A stretch of 64,000 nt of DNA from Ascoidea asiatica (lineage: Eukaryota > Ascomycota > Saccharomycetes > Ascoideales > Ascoideaceae): the NCBI GenBank assembly GCA_001600695.1, contig BCKQ01000024.1, forward strand, positions 55,793 through 119,792, written 5' to 3'. This document shows, piece by piece, positions 40,201-49,922 of this stretch. The notes below the pieces were generated by a model. It was not told the DNA's origin. It was given only the letters and a program-made list of their open reading frames with translations, and searched no databases. The position numbers were made by a program, and so were the translations under genes. Position 1 is the first letter of the stretch, and the number at the start of each line of letters is the position of its first letter.

Positions 40201-40899
40201 TTAACTGGTTTGAGCTGGCAACCAACATGGGGAAAGAAAGTTTGTAATAGTATATCTGACTTAGATTTACCAAACAGGTGTAAGAATTATCTTGATTATT
40301 CAAATAGAGTTATAAGAGATGGTGGCATTTTTGAAATTGAGTACAACAAAAAAAATGAGGTCTTAGCAATTTTACAGTTATTGGAAATGATCAATAATGA
40401 ATTAAATGCTCCTCTAGATTGGTATTCAAAAATGTTCAAAAGTTTTGATATTGATAATGCTACTAATAATTCACTTAAAGAAATTAAAGAAGAAGGTATT
40501 AACAAAGGAAAACTTTATGTCTATATTTACAATAAAAAAATAATAGGATTAGTTTCTTTTGAAAAATTAACTTCATTTCAAACATCTAGTACTAAACTTA
40601 TGAATGTGGAAACTCAAGATATTTTAACTTTTAAAAAGAATTCTAGTAAATCCTTGAAGATTCCAGATGCTTATTATGGAATTTCAAGGATTTTTGTTTT
40701 AAAAAAGTATAGAAGGTGTAAAATTGCTTTAATTCTTCTCTATACTGGTTTAAATGAATTAATATATGGATTAAAGCTAAATAGATTTCAAATTGCATGG
40801 TCTCAGCCAAGTTTTAGTGGATTGAAATTAGCGAAAAGTTTTAACCTAATATTAGATAAAAAAACTAAAAATAATTATATACCTGTATATGTAGAATAG
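37243..40899 (+). CDS. ECO1: Cohesin acetyltransferase Eco1 with a ~950-residue N-terminal extension
   Basis: Eco1 acetylates Smc3 in S phase to establish sister-chromatid cohesion. The catalytic end is standard. A C2H2 zinc finger has C961, C964, H979 and H983. A GNAT domain to residue 1218 carries YYGISRIFVLKKYRRCKIAL (family GISRIWV..xxRRxxIA) and RFQIAWSQPSFSGLKLAKSF. S. cerevisiae Eco1 is only about 281 residues. Here residues 1-955 precede the finger and are Lys, Asn and Ser-rich and disordered, with several Ser-Pro sites (SSPVKVNSSPAK). They form one uninterrupted frame without stops, and the ATG at 37243 has a clean AT-rich leader. Vertebrate ESCO1/2 also have long N-termini. QTPLDHHF at about 124-131 resembles a PCNA-binding box. 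At least seven in-frame CTG codons lie in the extension. Confidence 0.88.
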   Translation: MPKRKLQKLTTISPRKRIKKSNLKKLNNIPINLSISRDNNRKILLEKEPERLKIKNSKNFINIDQENNLNHKKKYKHKDINNDINKDINNNINKDKDKDKDIEMNKNERKNILKSNKFPKLQYQTPLDHHFKDDLMLLSPTDKSSPLKSSLRKKKNQSSIKKKSNLRNWNYDSLIDLAMKSNSDSINNDLINNDFINNQINISNPSKLPILNNNLNFSDTIQPKKLDFSSPSNRFKTSKIINDNILQSSKPSKDLKSTEITGITRITEELKELKELKELKESKESKELSKSKKVKKSKIIGDIEDIDQKDKDSVESTDSSLLLISEELISPISQKIIPLDLQIEDKKNEKKLTIPISKSTVTPKNENKMNSRKKSTPRKIKTNSKNSKNLKTIEKKKDILELVRSFNTTQQEKLSTNSSTKPLENSYILQNSNISQQSNSILDINDNNNFSLPLPKPITRIQNQQKTNNKFNVKKKIDNIPNTFNDVHNIFEVKNISIENQDSELKNNDNKNDNENDNKNDNENDNKNNKKNDKKFKSNKEIKSKKNHRNNSNVKETFRKSDKSSIYSDFEILLVNETPPTTSHEDEKLKDLNTTIGSRIRQRARVSKINATKNIHSAFQEHKSDFLESQNLEVNYTALDNPPISNTSDSTSITNKITERTPQHNKQSLDMTNESNNLDQVHHSFKDIFKNSPEKVAQRKKFTFNFNTTDYMKKQYDNSFKKLFEMDEDLDPIDLNDLKSNWKTIINKYSKNELKKKSSSPVKVNSSPAKLQNKDYIPIPEKNTERNITNKNKLKHIHTKEYKDLDKDKFLENQNQSFLELSSIPDMKVFSQIKQVKRRMSENEPNSNKLPKNDKNINSKTKNLEIKSYVNRYKQLEDYQVPSSPTYYGPNRIENFAGFETYTTPITSPLRNIRHSLPLPNKSLSAFNIKSDSKLSISKGVKKEKFQSILNVSGKSLKTTCKECFMTYISSIKEDELLHKNYHQKYLTGLSWQPTWGKKVCNSISDLDLPNRCKNYLDYSNRVIRDGGIFEIEYNKKNEVLAILQLLEMINNELNAPLDWYSKMFKSFDIDNATNNSLKEIKEEGINKGKLYVYIYNKKIIGLVSFEKLTSFQTSSTKLMNVETQDILTFKKNSSKSLKIPDAYYGISRIFVLKKYRRCKIALILLYTGLNELIYGLKLNRFQIAWSQPSFSGLKLAKSFNLILDKKTKNNYIPVYVE

Positions 40900-42545
40900 A
40901 TTCAATTTTTTTCAGGGAATGCTTGGTTAATGAGAGGTTTTTAAAATGGTTTAAATAACAAGCATATAAGAATATGATATATAATATAGTTAGTTTTATT
41001 GAATGAATATTTTTTTTAAAGTTATTCATATCTACAGTAACGTCAGTAAAGTTCAAATGTAACGTGGTATAAACAGGAATTAACTATAAAAAAGGATTTT
41101 GGAAAATGATTTTCCATTTAACCCAAAACCTTATTCGGAGTCCCAGAATACTCAAGCAGCCGCACAAAAACGCAGCCGAAATAATATTTCATTCATTTTC
41201 CAATCGAGATTTTGGTAAAAAGGAAAAACAAGAGTTTAGAAACAAATTAAAGTCTCTTTTTGGGGTTCGTGCTCACTATTCAATGGTGAAAAACCAATCA
41301 ATATTTTGGAAGAATATACGAAAACCTGATCCATCTATTTGTGGTAAGAAATACTTTACTAGTCTTTTGGCAATAAATGAAATTGATATAAAGTGTATTA
41401 TTCAACAATGCATTTTCTTTTGCAAGCTTGTTATCCTTTTTACAGACAAAAAAGGATTATTCTGAAGATAAAAATCTTAGAGGGGAGGTTCTAAAAAATA
41501 ATTGAGAAAGTAAAAGAATATCCCCACCATAATACCTAACGTTACTCTGCTGGATTTTTTACTTTTAGCAGTAATATTATATCTAAGATGCATATTATAT
41601 TTTTTTTGACAAAAAATTATTCCAAGTTTAGTCTTCCAGAGGACTTCATCGATAATACATTGATTTCTCCACTTTTTATTATACTATTTTCTCCAGGTTT
41701 CTCTTTAAGCTAAAATGCTTTCGACTTATACAACAAAAATTCAAGCTCGAATTTTTTGATCAAAAAAAAGAAGCTTGTGCTATTCATAATTTGAGTGATA
41801 TCAAAAGATGAACAGAATTTTACATAAAAACAAAAATTTTGAAGATCAAGGAGATCAAGGCGTTATTAAGATATTGTTAATTAAAAATTTTTCAATGCTA
41901 AATAAACTATAAAGCTTTAACGGAAGTCCCTAACTCAACTATTGCATGTATACTGCTTTGAACCTTTTAAAGAGTGACAAAACTTTCCATTATTGAAAAC
42001 CAGAATGATCAAGTAATATGCCTCTGTAAATACTCATAATCTATTTGAAAATAATTATTAGATACATTTCAAGATCTGAAACTGTATTCAGGTCTGCTTT
42101 GGTTGTGCTTGGAGAAAAAAAAAAAATATTTTCCATTCTTACTAAACTTTTTTTTTCATTTGCTTTTTTTACTCTATGTTTATTTAATTGGTCAGAAACA
42201 TATCTCAATATTAATTTGACAATTTAAATCTGTTTTTTTACCTAATGAACATATTTTCTTTCTACTTTGAGATTATGATACTACTAAGGTAAAAAACTAT
42301 TGTCTGAGAATGATGAAATAGCAAAACTAGATAGTAGTGCTGTTGCAATTTCAACAGTCTATAAATAAAAATAAAGCAATAGTATTCTTATAACGGTTAT
42401 TGAAATATGAAGAACTTTACATATTATTGCCATGTGTTTCAAATTTTTTAAAATCGGTTTTTAATTTAAAAGCTTTGAAATTCCTGTTATTTTTTTGACT
42501 TGTTAATGAATTTAGATTCTTCATTTTTTCTGATTAACATAAAAG
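40900..42545. promoter_or_regulatory. Long gap before the amino-acid permease
   Basis: This gap of 1.6 kb contains one weak ORF (41106-41465, separate entry) and otherwise AT-rich sequence of mixed composition. It has no GC-rich island comparable to others here and no repeat array. About 41470-42500 shows no gene. A minus-strand ORF at 40865-41056 overlaps the ECO1 end and is not credible. Confidence 0.35.
41106..41465 (+). CDS. Unassigned 119-residue ORF
   Basis: This ORF starts with ATG and encodes a basic N-terminal two thirds (RSPRILKQPHKNA, KKEKQEFRNKLKSLF) and a hydrophobic Cys-containing end. It uses more mixed codons than neighbouring genes. No family is recognised. It may be an orphan gene, a remnant, or chance. 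A GTAAGA follows a GGT near 41343, but I found no convincing branch point to argue for an intron. Confidence 0.2.
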   Translation: MIFHLTQNLIRSPRILKQPHKNAAEIIFHSFSNRDFGKKEKQEFRNKLKSLFGVRAHYSMVKNQSIFWKNIRKPDPSICGKKYFTSLLAINEIDIKCIIQQCIFFCKLVILFTDKKGLF

Positions 42546-44405
42546 ATGCAACTAAAAGAATTCACTTTAGAAAGAAAAAACTCATTCAACTCTTATAATA
42601 ACGAGTTTCTAAATCAATTCAATGATGATTTTTCTGTTGATATTGCATCACGACAGGAAAAGAATCCAAAAATTGAAGCTGATAATTTGAAATTCAAGAA
42701 GTTTGATAATAGCTCATTTTCAACCACAACAAATAACAATTCAAACACTATTTCAAATGATGATGATAGATCAATAAATACAAGTAGTACATCCTCTACT
42801 TTATATAGGCAGGTGTCATATGAATTGCATCGTGTAACATCTGAACAACCATTGGCATTAACAGAAGGTCATAAGCTTATACATAGACTTAAATTTTATG
42901 ATTTAGCTGCATTAAGTATATCTGGTACAACCGGTTCAGGAATTTTAGCAGCTTCGGGATATGCATTATGTATTGGGGGTTGTGGTAGTTTATTGATAGG
43001 ATTTTTAATAGTTTCAATGGTTGCATTTACAGTTATTAGTTGTTTATGTGAAATGGCATCATATATTCCATTACCAGATGGATGTGCAGGATATGCTTCA
43101 CGATATGTTGATCCAGCATTTGGTTTTGCAAGTGGATACTTTTATTTTTTTAAATATTTAATATTAGCACCAACACAAATTTCAGCTGCATCAGTTGCAA
43201 TTCAATATTGGGTTGATAGAGATACAGTAAACCCAGCAGTTTGGGTTACCATTTTTATATGCTTAGATTTACTTTGTAATTTTCTTGGAATTAGTTTTTA
43301 TGCAACAATTATTAGAAGTTTTACAGTATTCAAACTAATTATATTTACAGGAATTATAATTTTTTCATTTACATTAGCAATGGGAGGTAGTCCTGATCAT
43401 GATAGAATAGGCTTTAGATATTGGAAAAATCCAGGAGCATTTTCAGAATATGAAAATATCAGTGGCTCTAAAGGTAGATTTATTGCATTTTTAGCTTCAT
43501 TAGTTCCAATAATTTATCCATTTTCTGGAGTTGAAATGTATGGATCTGCTTTAGCAGAAACTCATAGTCCTATAAGAAAAAATATAATTTCTGCGAAAAA
43601 ATTTATAAGCTGGACACTTGGAGTATTTTATCTTTGTTTAATAATTTTAATTGGAATGATTTTACCTTATAATAATTCATCGTTAATTAAAGGAACTACC
43701 GATGAAAAAGATTTCACAACATCTACTTCACCTTTTGTCATTGCTGCAGTTAATTCAGGTATACCTATAATGGAACATATAATTAACGGGTCATTATTAT
43801 TTTGTGTATTTACAGCTTCAAACACAGAGCTTTATGTAAGTATTAGAGCATTATATGGATTATCAATTGGAGGAATGGCACCAGCAATGTTTTCAAAAAC
43901 AAATAAAAGAGGACTTCCATATAATTCATTTATATTTTGTTCAATATTCTGTTCATTAGGATTTGTAAATGCAGGAGAATCATCTAAGGAAATCTATAAT
44001 TATTTTTTAAATATTGATACATTATTTGTTTTATTTTCATGGTTAACGATTTTAATCTCATATATTAGATTTAATAAAGCAATTAAAGTCCAAGGAATTG
44101 ATAAAAAAGAATTACATTATTCAACTCCGGGGTCACCATATACAACGTATGCTTCATTAGTGTTCGTACTAATAATGATGTTGATTAAAAATTTTACTGT
44201 TTTTTTAAATAGTTCAAAATTTAGTTATGCAACTTTTATTTCAGGATATATTGGAATTCCAATTTTCTTCATTTTATTCTTCGGTTATAAATATTTTCAT
44301 AAAACTCATTTTTTGAAGTCTGAAGAGGTTGATCTTTTTTTATATAAAGATATTATTGATGCAGAAGAGGAAGCTTATTTTAGAGATAAAAAGAATAGTG
44401 TATAA
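42546..44405 (+). CDS. Amino-acid permease of the fungal YAT/APC family
   Basis: This 619-residue plasma-membrane transporter should import amino acids or related compounds by proton symport. Residues 1-110 are hydrophilic and Ser/Asn-rich and end in HKLIHRLKFYDLAALSIS. About twelve hydrophobic segments follow from residue 120. The substrate-binding loop of TM1, usually GGxIGTGLF, reads SGTTGSGIL. Further family features are PLPDGCAGYASRYVDPAFGFASGYFYFFKY, FSGVEMYGSALAETHSPIRKN, and the C-terminal part with GSPYTTYASLVFVLIMMLI followed by the last helices and an acidic tail. The altered TM1 motif and weak resemblance to named yeast permeases prevent a substrate call. It is not interrupted. 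Confidence 0.75.
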   Translation: MQLKEFTLERKNSFNSYNNEFLNQFNDDFSVDIASRQEKNPKIEADNLKFKKFDNSSFSTTTNNNSNTISNDDDRSINTSSTSSTLYRQVSYELHRVTSEQPLALTEGHKLIHRLKFYDLAALSISGTTGSGILAASGYALCIGGCGSLLIGFLIVSMVAFTVISCLCEMASYIPLPDGCAGYASRYVDPAFGFASGYFYFFKYLILAPTQISAASVAIQYWVDRDTVNPAVWVTIFICLDLLCNFLGISFYATIIRSFTVFKLIIFTGIIIFSFTLAMGGSPDHDRIGFRYWKNPGAFSEYENISGSKGRFIAFLASLVPIIYPFSGVEMYGSALAETHSPIRKNIISAKKFISWTLGVFYLCLIILIGMILPYNNSSLIKGTTDEKDFTTSTSPFVIAAVNSGIPIMEHIINGSLLFCVFTASNTELYVSIRALYGLSIGGMAPAMFSKTNKRGLPYNSFIFCSIFCSLGFVNAGESSKEIYNYFLNIDTLFVLFSWLTILISYIRFNKAIKVQGIDKKELHYSTPGSPYTTYASLVFVLIMMLIKNFTVFLNSSKFSYATFISGYIGIPIFFILFFGYKYFHKTHFLKSEEVDLFLYKDIIDAEEEAYFRDKKNSV

Positions 44406-44900
44406 ATAGGAGTTTCAATCTTCTTTTGTAATTGCCTATTCTTGACTTTCCTATTCAATTTGACAGTCTTATTTCTGAGATCAATTTACGATTAATGATA
44501 ATAATAGTATTTGTAGTTTTTGAATAGTTTAACTTTCAATGAAGTCTTTTTAAATCGAATACTTTGAATATCTCGAGTTGAGGCTGTCAGAGTGCAGCTG
44601 GCCATTTGGCATTGCCAATCGGCTTCTGGGTCTGGAGCGCAGCGTGCAAGCCTCTGCGAAGGTCCACAACTCACTCTATCCACGCAATCAAACCACAAAT
44701 TCGTGCTTTTGAAATACTTGAAATAGTTGGAAACAATGTATTTTAAAAGGTCTTAAAAGGGAGGTTCAAAGACAGTTATAAAAGCCAGTTTTCACTTTAA
44801 ATACAAAACAAATTGCTCGTGGATTTGATCAATTGTCTTGGGAAGAAATAGTTTGAACAATTCAGGATCGAGACTACCCACCATTACACTAGAAAACAAA
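44406..44900. promoter_or_regulatory. Gap before the dipeptidyl aminopeptidase gene, with a GC island
   Basis: About 44575-44700 is a compact GC-rich patch. It contains TTGGC-ATT-GCCAA (44606-44618), a perfect dyad, and distant GAGGCT/AGCCTC arms. The coding frame downstream is open from a TTG at 44838; I take the first ATG at 44901 as the start. Confidence 0.4.
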
Positions 44901-47819
44901 ATGAAGGGAATAGGAAAGTCCAAGACTAAATACCAGAAGATCAACAATATAGATGAGAGAGATGATATTGATGATATAGAACTCGATTCTCTTTCTGGTC
45001 AGAATCCATCCATCAGCAATAAGAAAAATAATATAAATACAAATCCAAGTCGAAGTTCAGATCCAGATTTATATTCAGATTCAGATTCTGCAAATTCTTC
45101 GGTATTCAACGATATAGCCACGTTTGTTGAAGCAAATTCAAGACGAATAAAAATTCCTTCTGTAGATCCAATTATGCAAAGAGATATAGAAAGCAATAGT
45201 CAGGAAACTAATGAAAGCACTGAAAGCGAGGAAGATATGGAGGTACCTATAACTCCAGTGGAACATAAAGTGCTTCCAGTTAAAAATAAAAAAAGATTTA
45301 TGATATTTTTATGTATTTCCGTGGTTATATGGGCAATAGCCTTAATTTCTTATTCTCGATATACTAATTCAAAAAATTCTCTCAGTCAGAACTCCAATTC
45401 AACTTCAAGTACAAGTTCAAGTTTAAATTCAGATTCATATTGGAACCCAAATTCTCCAGATGACAAAAATAAAAAAAAAATAACTTTAGATGATTATAGA
45501 ATGGGATGGTTTTATGCTCATGAAAAATCAATAGAATTTCTTGGCTCTTCGTTGCCATTAAATGCTTCAGATGATGAAGGTCAAGTGATAATAAATGAAA
45601 GTAATAAATTTCATATAGAAAGTTTAGAAGAAAATATTGGTGAAAATATAAATAAAAATCAAAAAAGAGAATCAACTTATAAAAGTTATGATATTCCAAA
45701 AAAATTTACTTTTAATAAAATAAAGTATTCTATTCAATCTTTTTATCCAAATATTCAATTAACAAAAGCAATTGTAATAACAAATAAAGCAAGACAATAT
45801 AGACATTCTTTTTTTGCGAAATTTTTCATATATGATTTTGAAACAAAACAATATACTTCATTATTAAAAGATAATCCTGATGAATTTTTAAATTATGCAT
45901 CTTGGTCACCAAATGGAAATTTTATAACTTTTATTTTGAAAAATAATATTTTTTTAAAAAATTTGAAAAATGATGAAATTTCTCAAATAACTAATGATGG
46001 TTCTGAAAATATATTCAATGGTAAACCTGATTGGGTTTATGAAGAAGAAGTTTTAGCAAAAGATAATACTATTTGGTGGTCACAAAATGGAGAAAATTTT
46101 GCTTATATCAAAACTGATGAAACTACTGTTCCAACTTTTAATTTAGATTATTTTGTTCAAGATAATAATGATCAAGATCCTGTTAATAAATATAAATATC
46201 CAATTGTTAAAAAATTAAAATATCCTAAGCCAGGCTTTTCAAATCCTAAAGTTAAACTATTTACTTATAATATAAATGATAAAAAGAATTGGGAAGTTGA
46301 GAGAAATGATCCAGATTCAGAAATTTTAGGAGATGAATTTATTATATATGATGTTAAATTCATCGACTCTAATAATATTTTAGTTAAAGAATCCGATAGA
46401 GAAAGTAAATTATTACATATTAGAAATATAAATTTAAAAGAAAAAAAAACTAAGGTTGTTAGAAAAGTTGATTCTAAAAAAGAATTTAATGGATGGATTA
46501 ATACCGATCCTGAAATTTTAGTTGTTCCACCAAAGGATAATTATCAAGATAGAGAAAATTATGGATATATTGATGTTATAGTTGATTCAAAGGGATTTAC
46601 TCAATTAGCATTTTTCAAAAGTAGTGAAGAAACTGAACCAACAAAAATATTAACCAAAGGAGAATACGATATTATTGGAGGAGCGATTGCATATGATTAT
46701 GAAGCAGACATGATTGCATTTATAAGTAGTAAACGATCTTCCATAACTAGACATGTTTATGTTCTTAGTTTATCATCTTTAGATATGAATAATTTAACAG
46801 ATGATTCAAAAGATGGATGGTTTGAAGCAAAATTTTCTAGAAGTGGTAAGTTTCTTGTATTATCATATAAAGGGCCAGAAATTCCTACTCAAAAGATTAT
46901 AAACTTACATGATAGAAGCGAAAGTAATATAAATTATTTCAAAAACATTGAGAATATTGCAAATGTTGAAACATTAAAAAGTAGTATAAAAAAATTTGAA
47001 ATTCCAGTAAAAAAAGAATTTGAAGTTGAAGTTGATAAATCTAAAGGTGTTAAATGTTTTGTTAGAGAAATATTACCAGCTAACTTTAATAATACAGGTG
47101 AAAAAAAATATCCTGTGTTAATTCATATGTATGGAGGACCTGGATCTCAAGCTGTAGATGTTAAATTTGGAGTTGGATTTGAAGATGCTGTTGCATCTTC
47201 ATTAGATGCAATAGTATTGATTATTGAACCAAGAGGAACAGGTGGTAGAGGATGGAATTACCAAAGTTGGGCAACAGATAAAATTGGATATTGGGAACCA
47301 AGAGATATAATTAAAGTCACAGAGAAATATATCTCTGATCATAAATCTTATATTGATGAAGAACGAACAGCAATTTGGGGTTGGAGTTATGGTGGATTTG
47401 TAACCTTAAAAACTTTAGAATATGATGGAGGAAAAGTTATAAAATATGGAATGGCTGTTGCACCAGTAACTAACTGGCTATTTTATGATTCAATTTACAC
47501 AGAAAGATATATGGAATTGCCATCCAATAATGCTAAAGGATATAATGAAATATCGATAATTAAAGATTTGGATCAATTCAAAACCGTTAAACGATTTCTT
47601 ATGATGCATGGAACTGCAGATGATAATGTTCATTTTCAAAATACTCTCGATTTAGTTGATCGATTGAATATATATAATGTTGAAAATTATGATCTAAAGA
47701 TTTTTCCAGATAGTGATCATAGTATTTATCATCATAATGGTAATAAAATAGTTTATGATAAATTATATAAATGGTTGGGAGATGCATTTAATGGTGACTT
47801 TGATGTGATAGACAATTGA
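44901..47819 (+). CDS. Type II membrane dipeptidyl aminopeptidase (Ste13/Dap2 family, S9B)
   Basis: This serine peptidase removes X-Ala or X-Pro dipeptides. Ste13 acts in the late Golgi on alpha-factor precursor and Dap2 in the vacuole. From the ATG at 44901 the protein has 972 residues. A long acidic Ser/Asn-rich cytoplasmic tail covers 1-130, one transmembrane segment lies at about 134-154 (MIFLCISVVIWAIALISY), then a Ser/Asn stalk, the beta-propeller, and the hydrolase domain. The catalytic triad is visible: S829 in GWSYGG, the Asp in ADDNVHF (907-908) and H940 in DSDHSIY. The long tail, with VFNDIATFVE, is nearer Ste13 (931 residues) than Dap2 (818). I leave the symbol open because retention signals decide between them. 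Confidence 0.88.
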   Translation: MKGIGKSKTKYQKINNIDERDDIDDIELDSLSGQNPSISNKKNNINTNPSRSSDPDLYSDSDSANSSVFNDIATFVEANSRRIKIPSVDPIMQRDIESNSQETNESTESEEDMEVPITPVEHKVLPVKNKKRFMIFLCISVVIWAIALISYSRYTNSKNSLSQNSNSTSSTSSSLNSDSYWNPNSPDDKNKKKITLDDYRMGWFYAHEKSIEFLGSSLPLNASDDEGQVIINESNKFHIESLEENIGENINKNQKRESTYKSYDIPKKFTFNKIKYSIQSFYPNIQLTKAIVITNKARQYRHSFFAKFFIYDFETKQYTSLLKDNPDEFLNYASWSPNGNFITFILKNNIFLKNLKNDEISQITNDGSENIFNGKPDWVYEEEVLAKDNTIWWSQNGENFAYIKTDETTVPTFNLDYFVQDNNDQDPVNKYKYPIVKKLKYPKPGFSNPKVKLFTYNINDKKNWEVERNDPDSEILGDEFIIYDVKFIDSNNILVKESDRESKLLHIRNINLKEKKTKVVRKVDSKKEFNGWINTDPEILVVPPKDNYQDRENYGYIDVIVDSKGFTQLAFFKSSEETEPTKILTKGEYDIIGGAIAYDYEADMIAFISSKRSSITRHVYVLSLSSLDMNNLTDDSKDGWFEAKFSRSGKFLVLSYKGPEIPTQKIINLHDRSESNINYFKNIENIANVETLKSSIKKFEIPVKKEFEVEVDKSKGVKCFVREILPANFNNTGEKKYPVLIHMYGGPGSQAVDVKFGVGFEDAVASSLDAIVLIIEPRGTGGRGWNYQSWATDKIGYWEPRDIIKVTEKYISDHKSYIDEERTAIWGWSYGGFVTLKTLEYDGGKVIKYGMAVAPVTNWLFYDSIYTERYMELPSNNAKGYNEISIIKDLDQFKTVKRFLMMHGTADDNVHFQNTLDLVDRLNIYNVENYDLKIFPDSDHSIYHHNGNKIVYDKLYKWLGDAFNGDFDVIDN

Positions 47820-48763
47820 TTTTTTATCTCTAGCAAATATTAATCTTCTTTTACAATACTTTCCCCAATGGATTTAATTATTTTTTTATTTTTTTTTTTT
47901 GATTTCTGATTTTATTTTTCACACAAAAATTATTTTAGATATACTTTTCAGTTAAGAAAGGTGTTTGGACCCTTTTTTCAGTAATAATTAGTTTTTTTCC
48001 TGAAAATCGAGTTGCAAAGATTAAAAATTAAGTGCTTATCAGGTAATTTCATTCCGGATACAATTGGGCACATGTGATCAGAACTTGACAATTTAAATAA
48101 GCAAAGCCCTAAAAGCGCCACACCGTTTCCAGAAGTTATTGCGCGCAAATTAACTTTATCCGCAGATGTGCATTTAGGTGGCAAAAAGTGAAATTTCAAA
48201 AGCACAGGCATTTAGTGCTAACTTTAAACAAATAAATATTTCAGTAGTGAATGTTGGATGTTTTGATAGTGGGATAAAGTGTATTTAGTAATTACAGTGG
48301 TTCATATAACTCTCTTTTTGCAATTTAGTTGAAAAGTTCCCCGGATGAAAATTTTCTTTGGTGAATGATCACATTATGAGGTAAATCATTTAATGGCTGA
48401 TCGATTCAGCTCATTGAAAATGTGTCTATTTGTCGAAATTTTTTTTTGTTTTGCCGACAGGTTGCCTGCCTTATTAACTTGATTATTTTCTGATGATTTT
48501 GAGTTAGCTTGAAATTTTTTTCTTCGTTTCGTTTAAATTTCTGTTTGATTTAAGTTGATTTGAACTCGATTTTCTTTCAATATTTTTCTTTTCTTGATTC
48601 TGATATGCTTTTACAGTCAATATGAATTTCATTCGTAAGATTTTAAACTATTTTTTCATATTAATTCTAAATCCTAATTCTTAACTAAAGTTATTGATCA
48701 AAGTAGTTGATCAAAGTTATAACAAATAAAATTTATATTTTTAACTCAATAATCATATTAGTA
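47820..48763. promoter_or_regulatory. RKI1 promoter gap
   Basis: After T-rich 3' flank, about 48020-48200 is a mixed GC-richer stretch with CACATGTGATC (near 48070), AGCGCCACACC and TTGCGCGCAA, the last a perfect 10-bp palindrome around 48139-48148. The final 300 bp are T-rich. A 77-residue minus ORF at 47978-48211 crosses this and shows no domain. Confidence 0.4.
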
Positions 48764-49639
48764 ATGACCAAATCCTCAGAAACTTTATCAGATCCACTTG
48801 AAAATGCTAAAAGAATAGCTGCTTACAGAGCTGTTGATGAAAATTTTCCAAAAAATCCAACATATATTGGTATTGGTTCGGGCTCAACTGTTGTTTATGT
48901 TATTGAGAGAATTGCACAAATTTCTTTGAATTTTAATAAAAAGTTTTATTGTATTCCAACAAGTTTTCAATCAAAAAATTTAATCTTAAATAATAATCTA
49001 AATTTATTAAATGTTGAAGATTTAACTTATCTTAATTTAAACTCAAATTCTGAAAAATTAATTGATATTACTTTTGATGGTGCTGATGAAGTAGATTCAA
49101 ACTTAAATTTAATTAAAGGTGGAGGGGCTTGTTTATTTCAAGAGAAATTAGTTGCTTCTTTATCAAAAACTTTAATAATAGTAGCAGATTATAGAAAAAA
49201 ATCTAAAAAATTCTTAGGAACAAATTGGTTTAAAGGAATACCAATTGAAGTTGTTCCAATTTCTTGGTCAAAAGTTAAAAAGGATTTACAAATTAATTTC
49301 AATCCTCAATCTGTAAAATTAAGAGATGGTGGAATCTCAAAAGCTGGCCCAGTAATAACTGATAATGGTAATTTTATTTTAGATGTAGATTTTGGTATAA
49401 TTCCACTTAATTCAAAAGATTTAATGATCTTAAATTCCGAAATTAAATCCTTAATTGGTGTTGTCGAAACTGGATTATTTGTAAATATGACCTCGAAATC
49501 TTATTTTGGAAATGCTGATGGTTCTGTTTCTGTTTCTTCTAAAGCACTTATAAAACCTTTGGTAAAGAAACCTGTCTTTTCCTGTGCTTTCTCTATAAGA
49601 ACAAAATCAAATATTCAAAAATTAACAACTGATTATTAA
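48764..49639 (+). CDS. RKI1: Ribose-5-phosphate isomerase (RpiA type)
   Basis: This enzyme interconverts ribose-5-phosphate and ribulose-5-phosphate in the non-oxidative pentose phosphate pathway. From the ATG at 48764 the protein has 291 residues (S. cerevisiae 258); the frame continues upstream only to a TTG. Key blocks are [15 protein letters not shown] (36-50), DGADEVD (105-111, with active-site Asp residues) and [11 protein letters not shown] (118-128, with the catalytic Glu/Lys region). [19 protein letters not shown] and GVVETGLF follow. The extra length is mainly small Asn/Leu insertions. All motif residues are intact. It converges with the downstream permease across 283 bp of A-rich DNA. 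Confidence 0.96.
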   Translation: MTKSSETLSDPLENAKRIAAYRAVDENFPKNPTYIGIGSGSTVVYVIERIAQISLNFNKKFYCIPTSFQSKNLILNNNLNLLNVEDLTYLNLNSNSEKLIDITFDGADEVDSNLNLIKGGGACLFQEKLVASLSKTLIIVADYRKKSKKFLGTNWFKGIPIEVVPISWSKVKKDLQINFNPQSVKLRDGGISKAGPVITDNGNFILDVDFGIIPLNSKDLMILNSEIKSLIGVVETGLFVNMTSKSYFGNADGSVSVSSKALIKPLVKKPVFSCAFSIRTKSNIQKLTTDY

Positions 49640-49922
49640 ATAAGATTATCTAAAATCAAAAAAAAAAGCATTTTCTATATTCTCTTATTCATTCTAACCT
49701 TTTTTTATTTTTATTTTTTTTTAACTTTCTATAATTGGGTTTCCAAAATATTCATGTACAATACAATAAGATCTTTCAATAAATCTAAAAGCAATTTAAA
49801 TTTAAACTTTTGTATTTAATAAAACTTATAAAGGAGCCGAGAGGAAAAAAACTAAAAAAAAACATTTAACAAACAAAACAAATAAACAGATAAAAATATG
49901 AATTGAACATCATAAACTGGAC

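Noticed and set aside
44838-44900. TTG-initiated extension of the aminopeptidase
   Set aside because: The open frame starts with TTG, not a normal yeast start. The ATG at 44901 was chosen. The same reasoning applied to BOL1, GCD2, RKI1 and the NCS1 permease.
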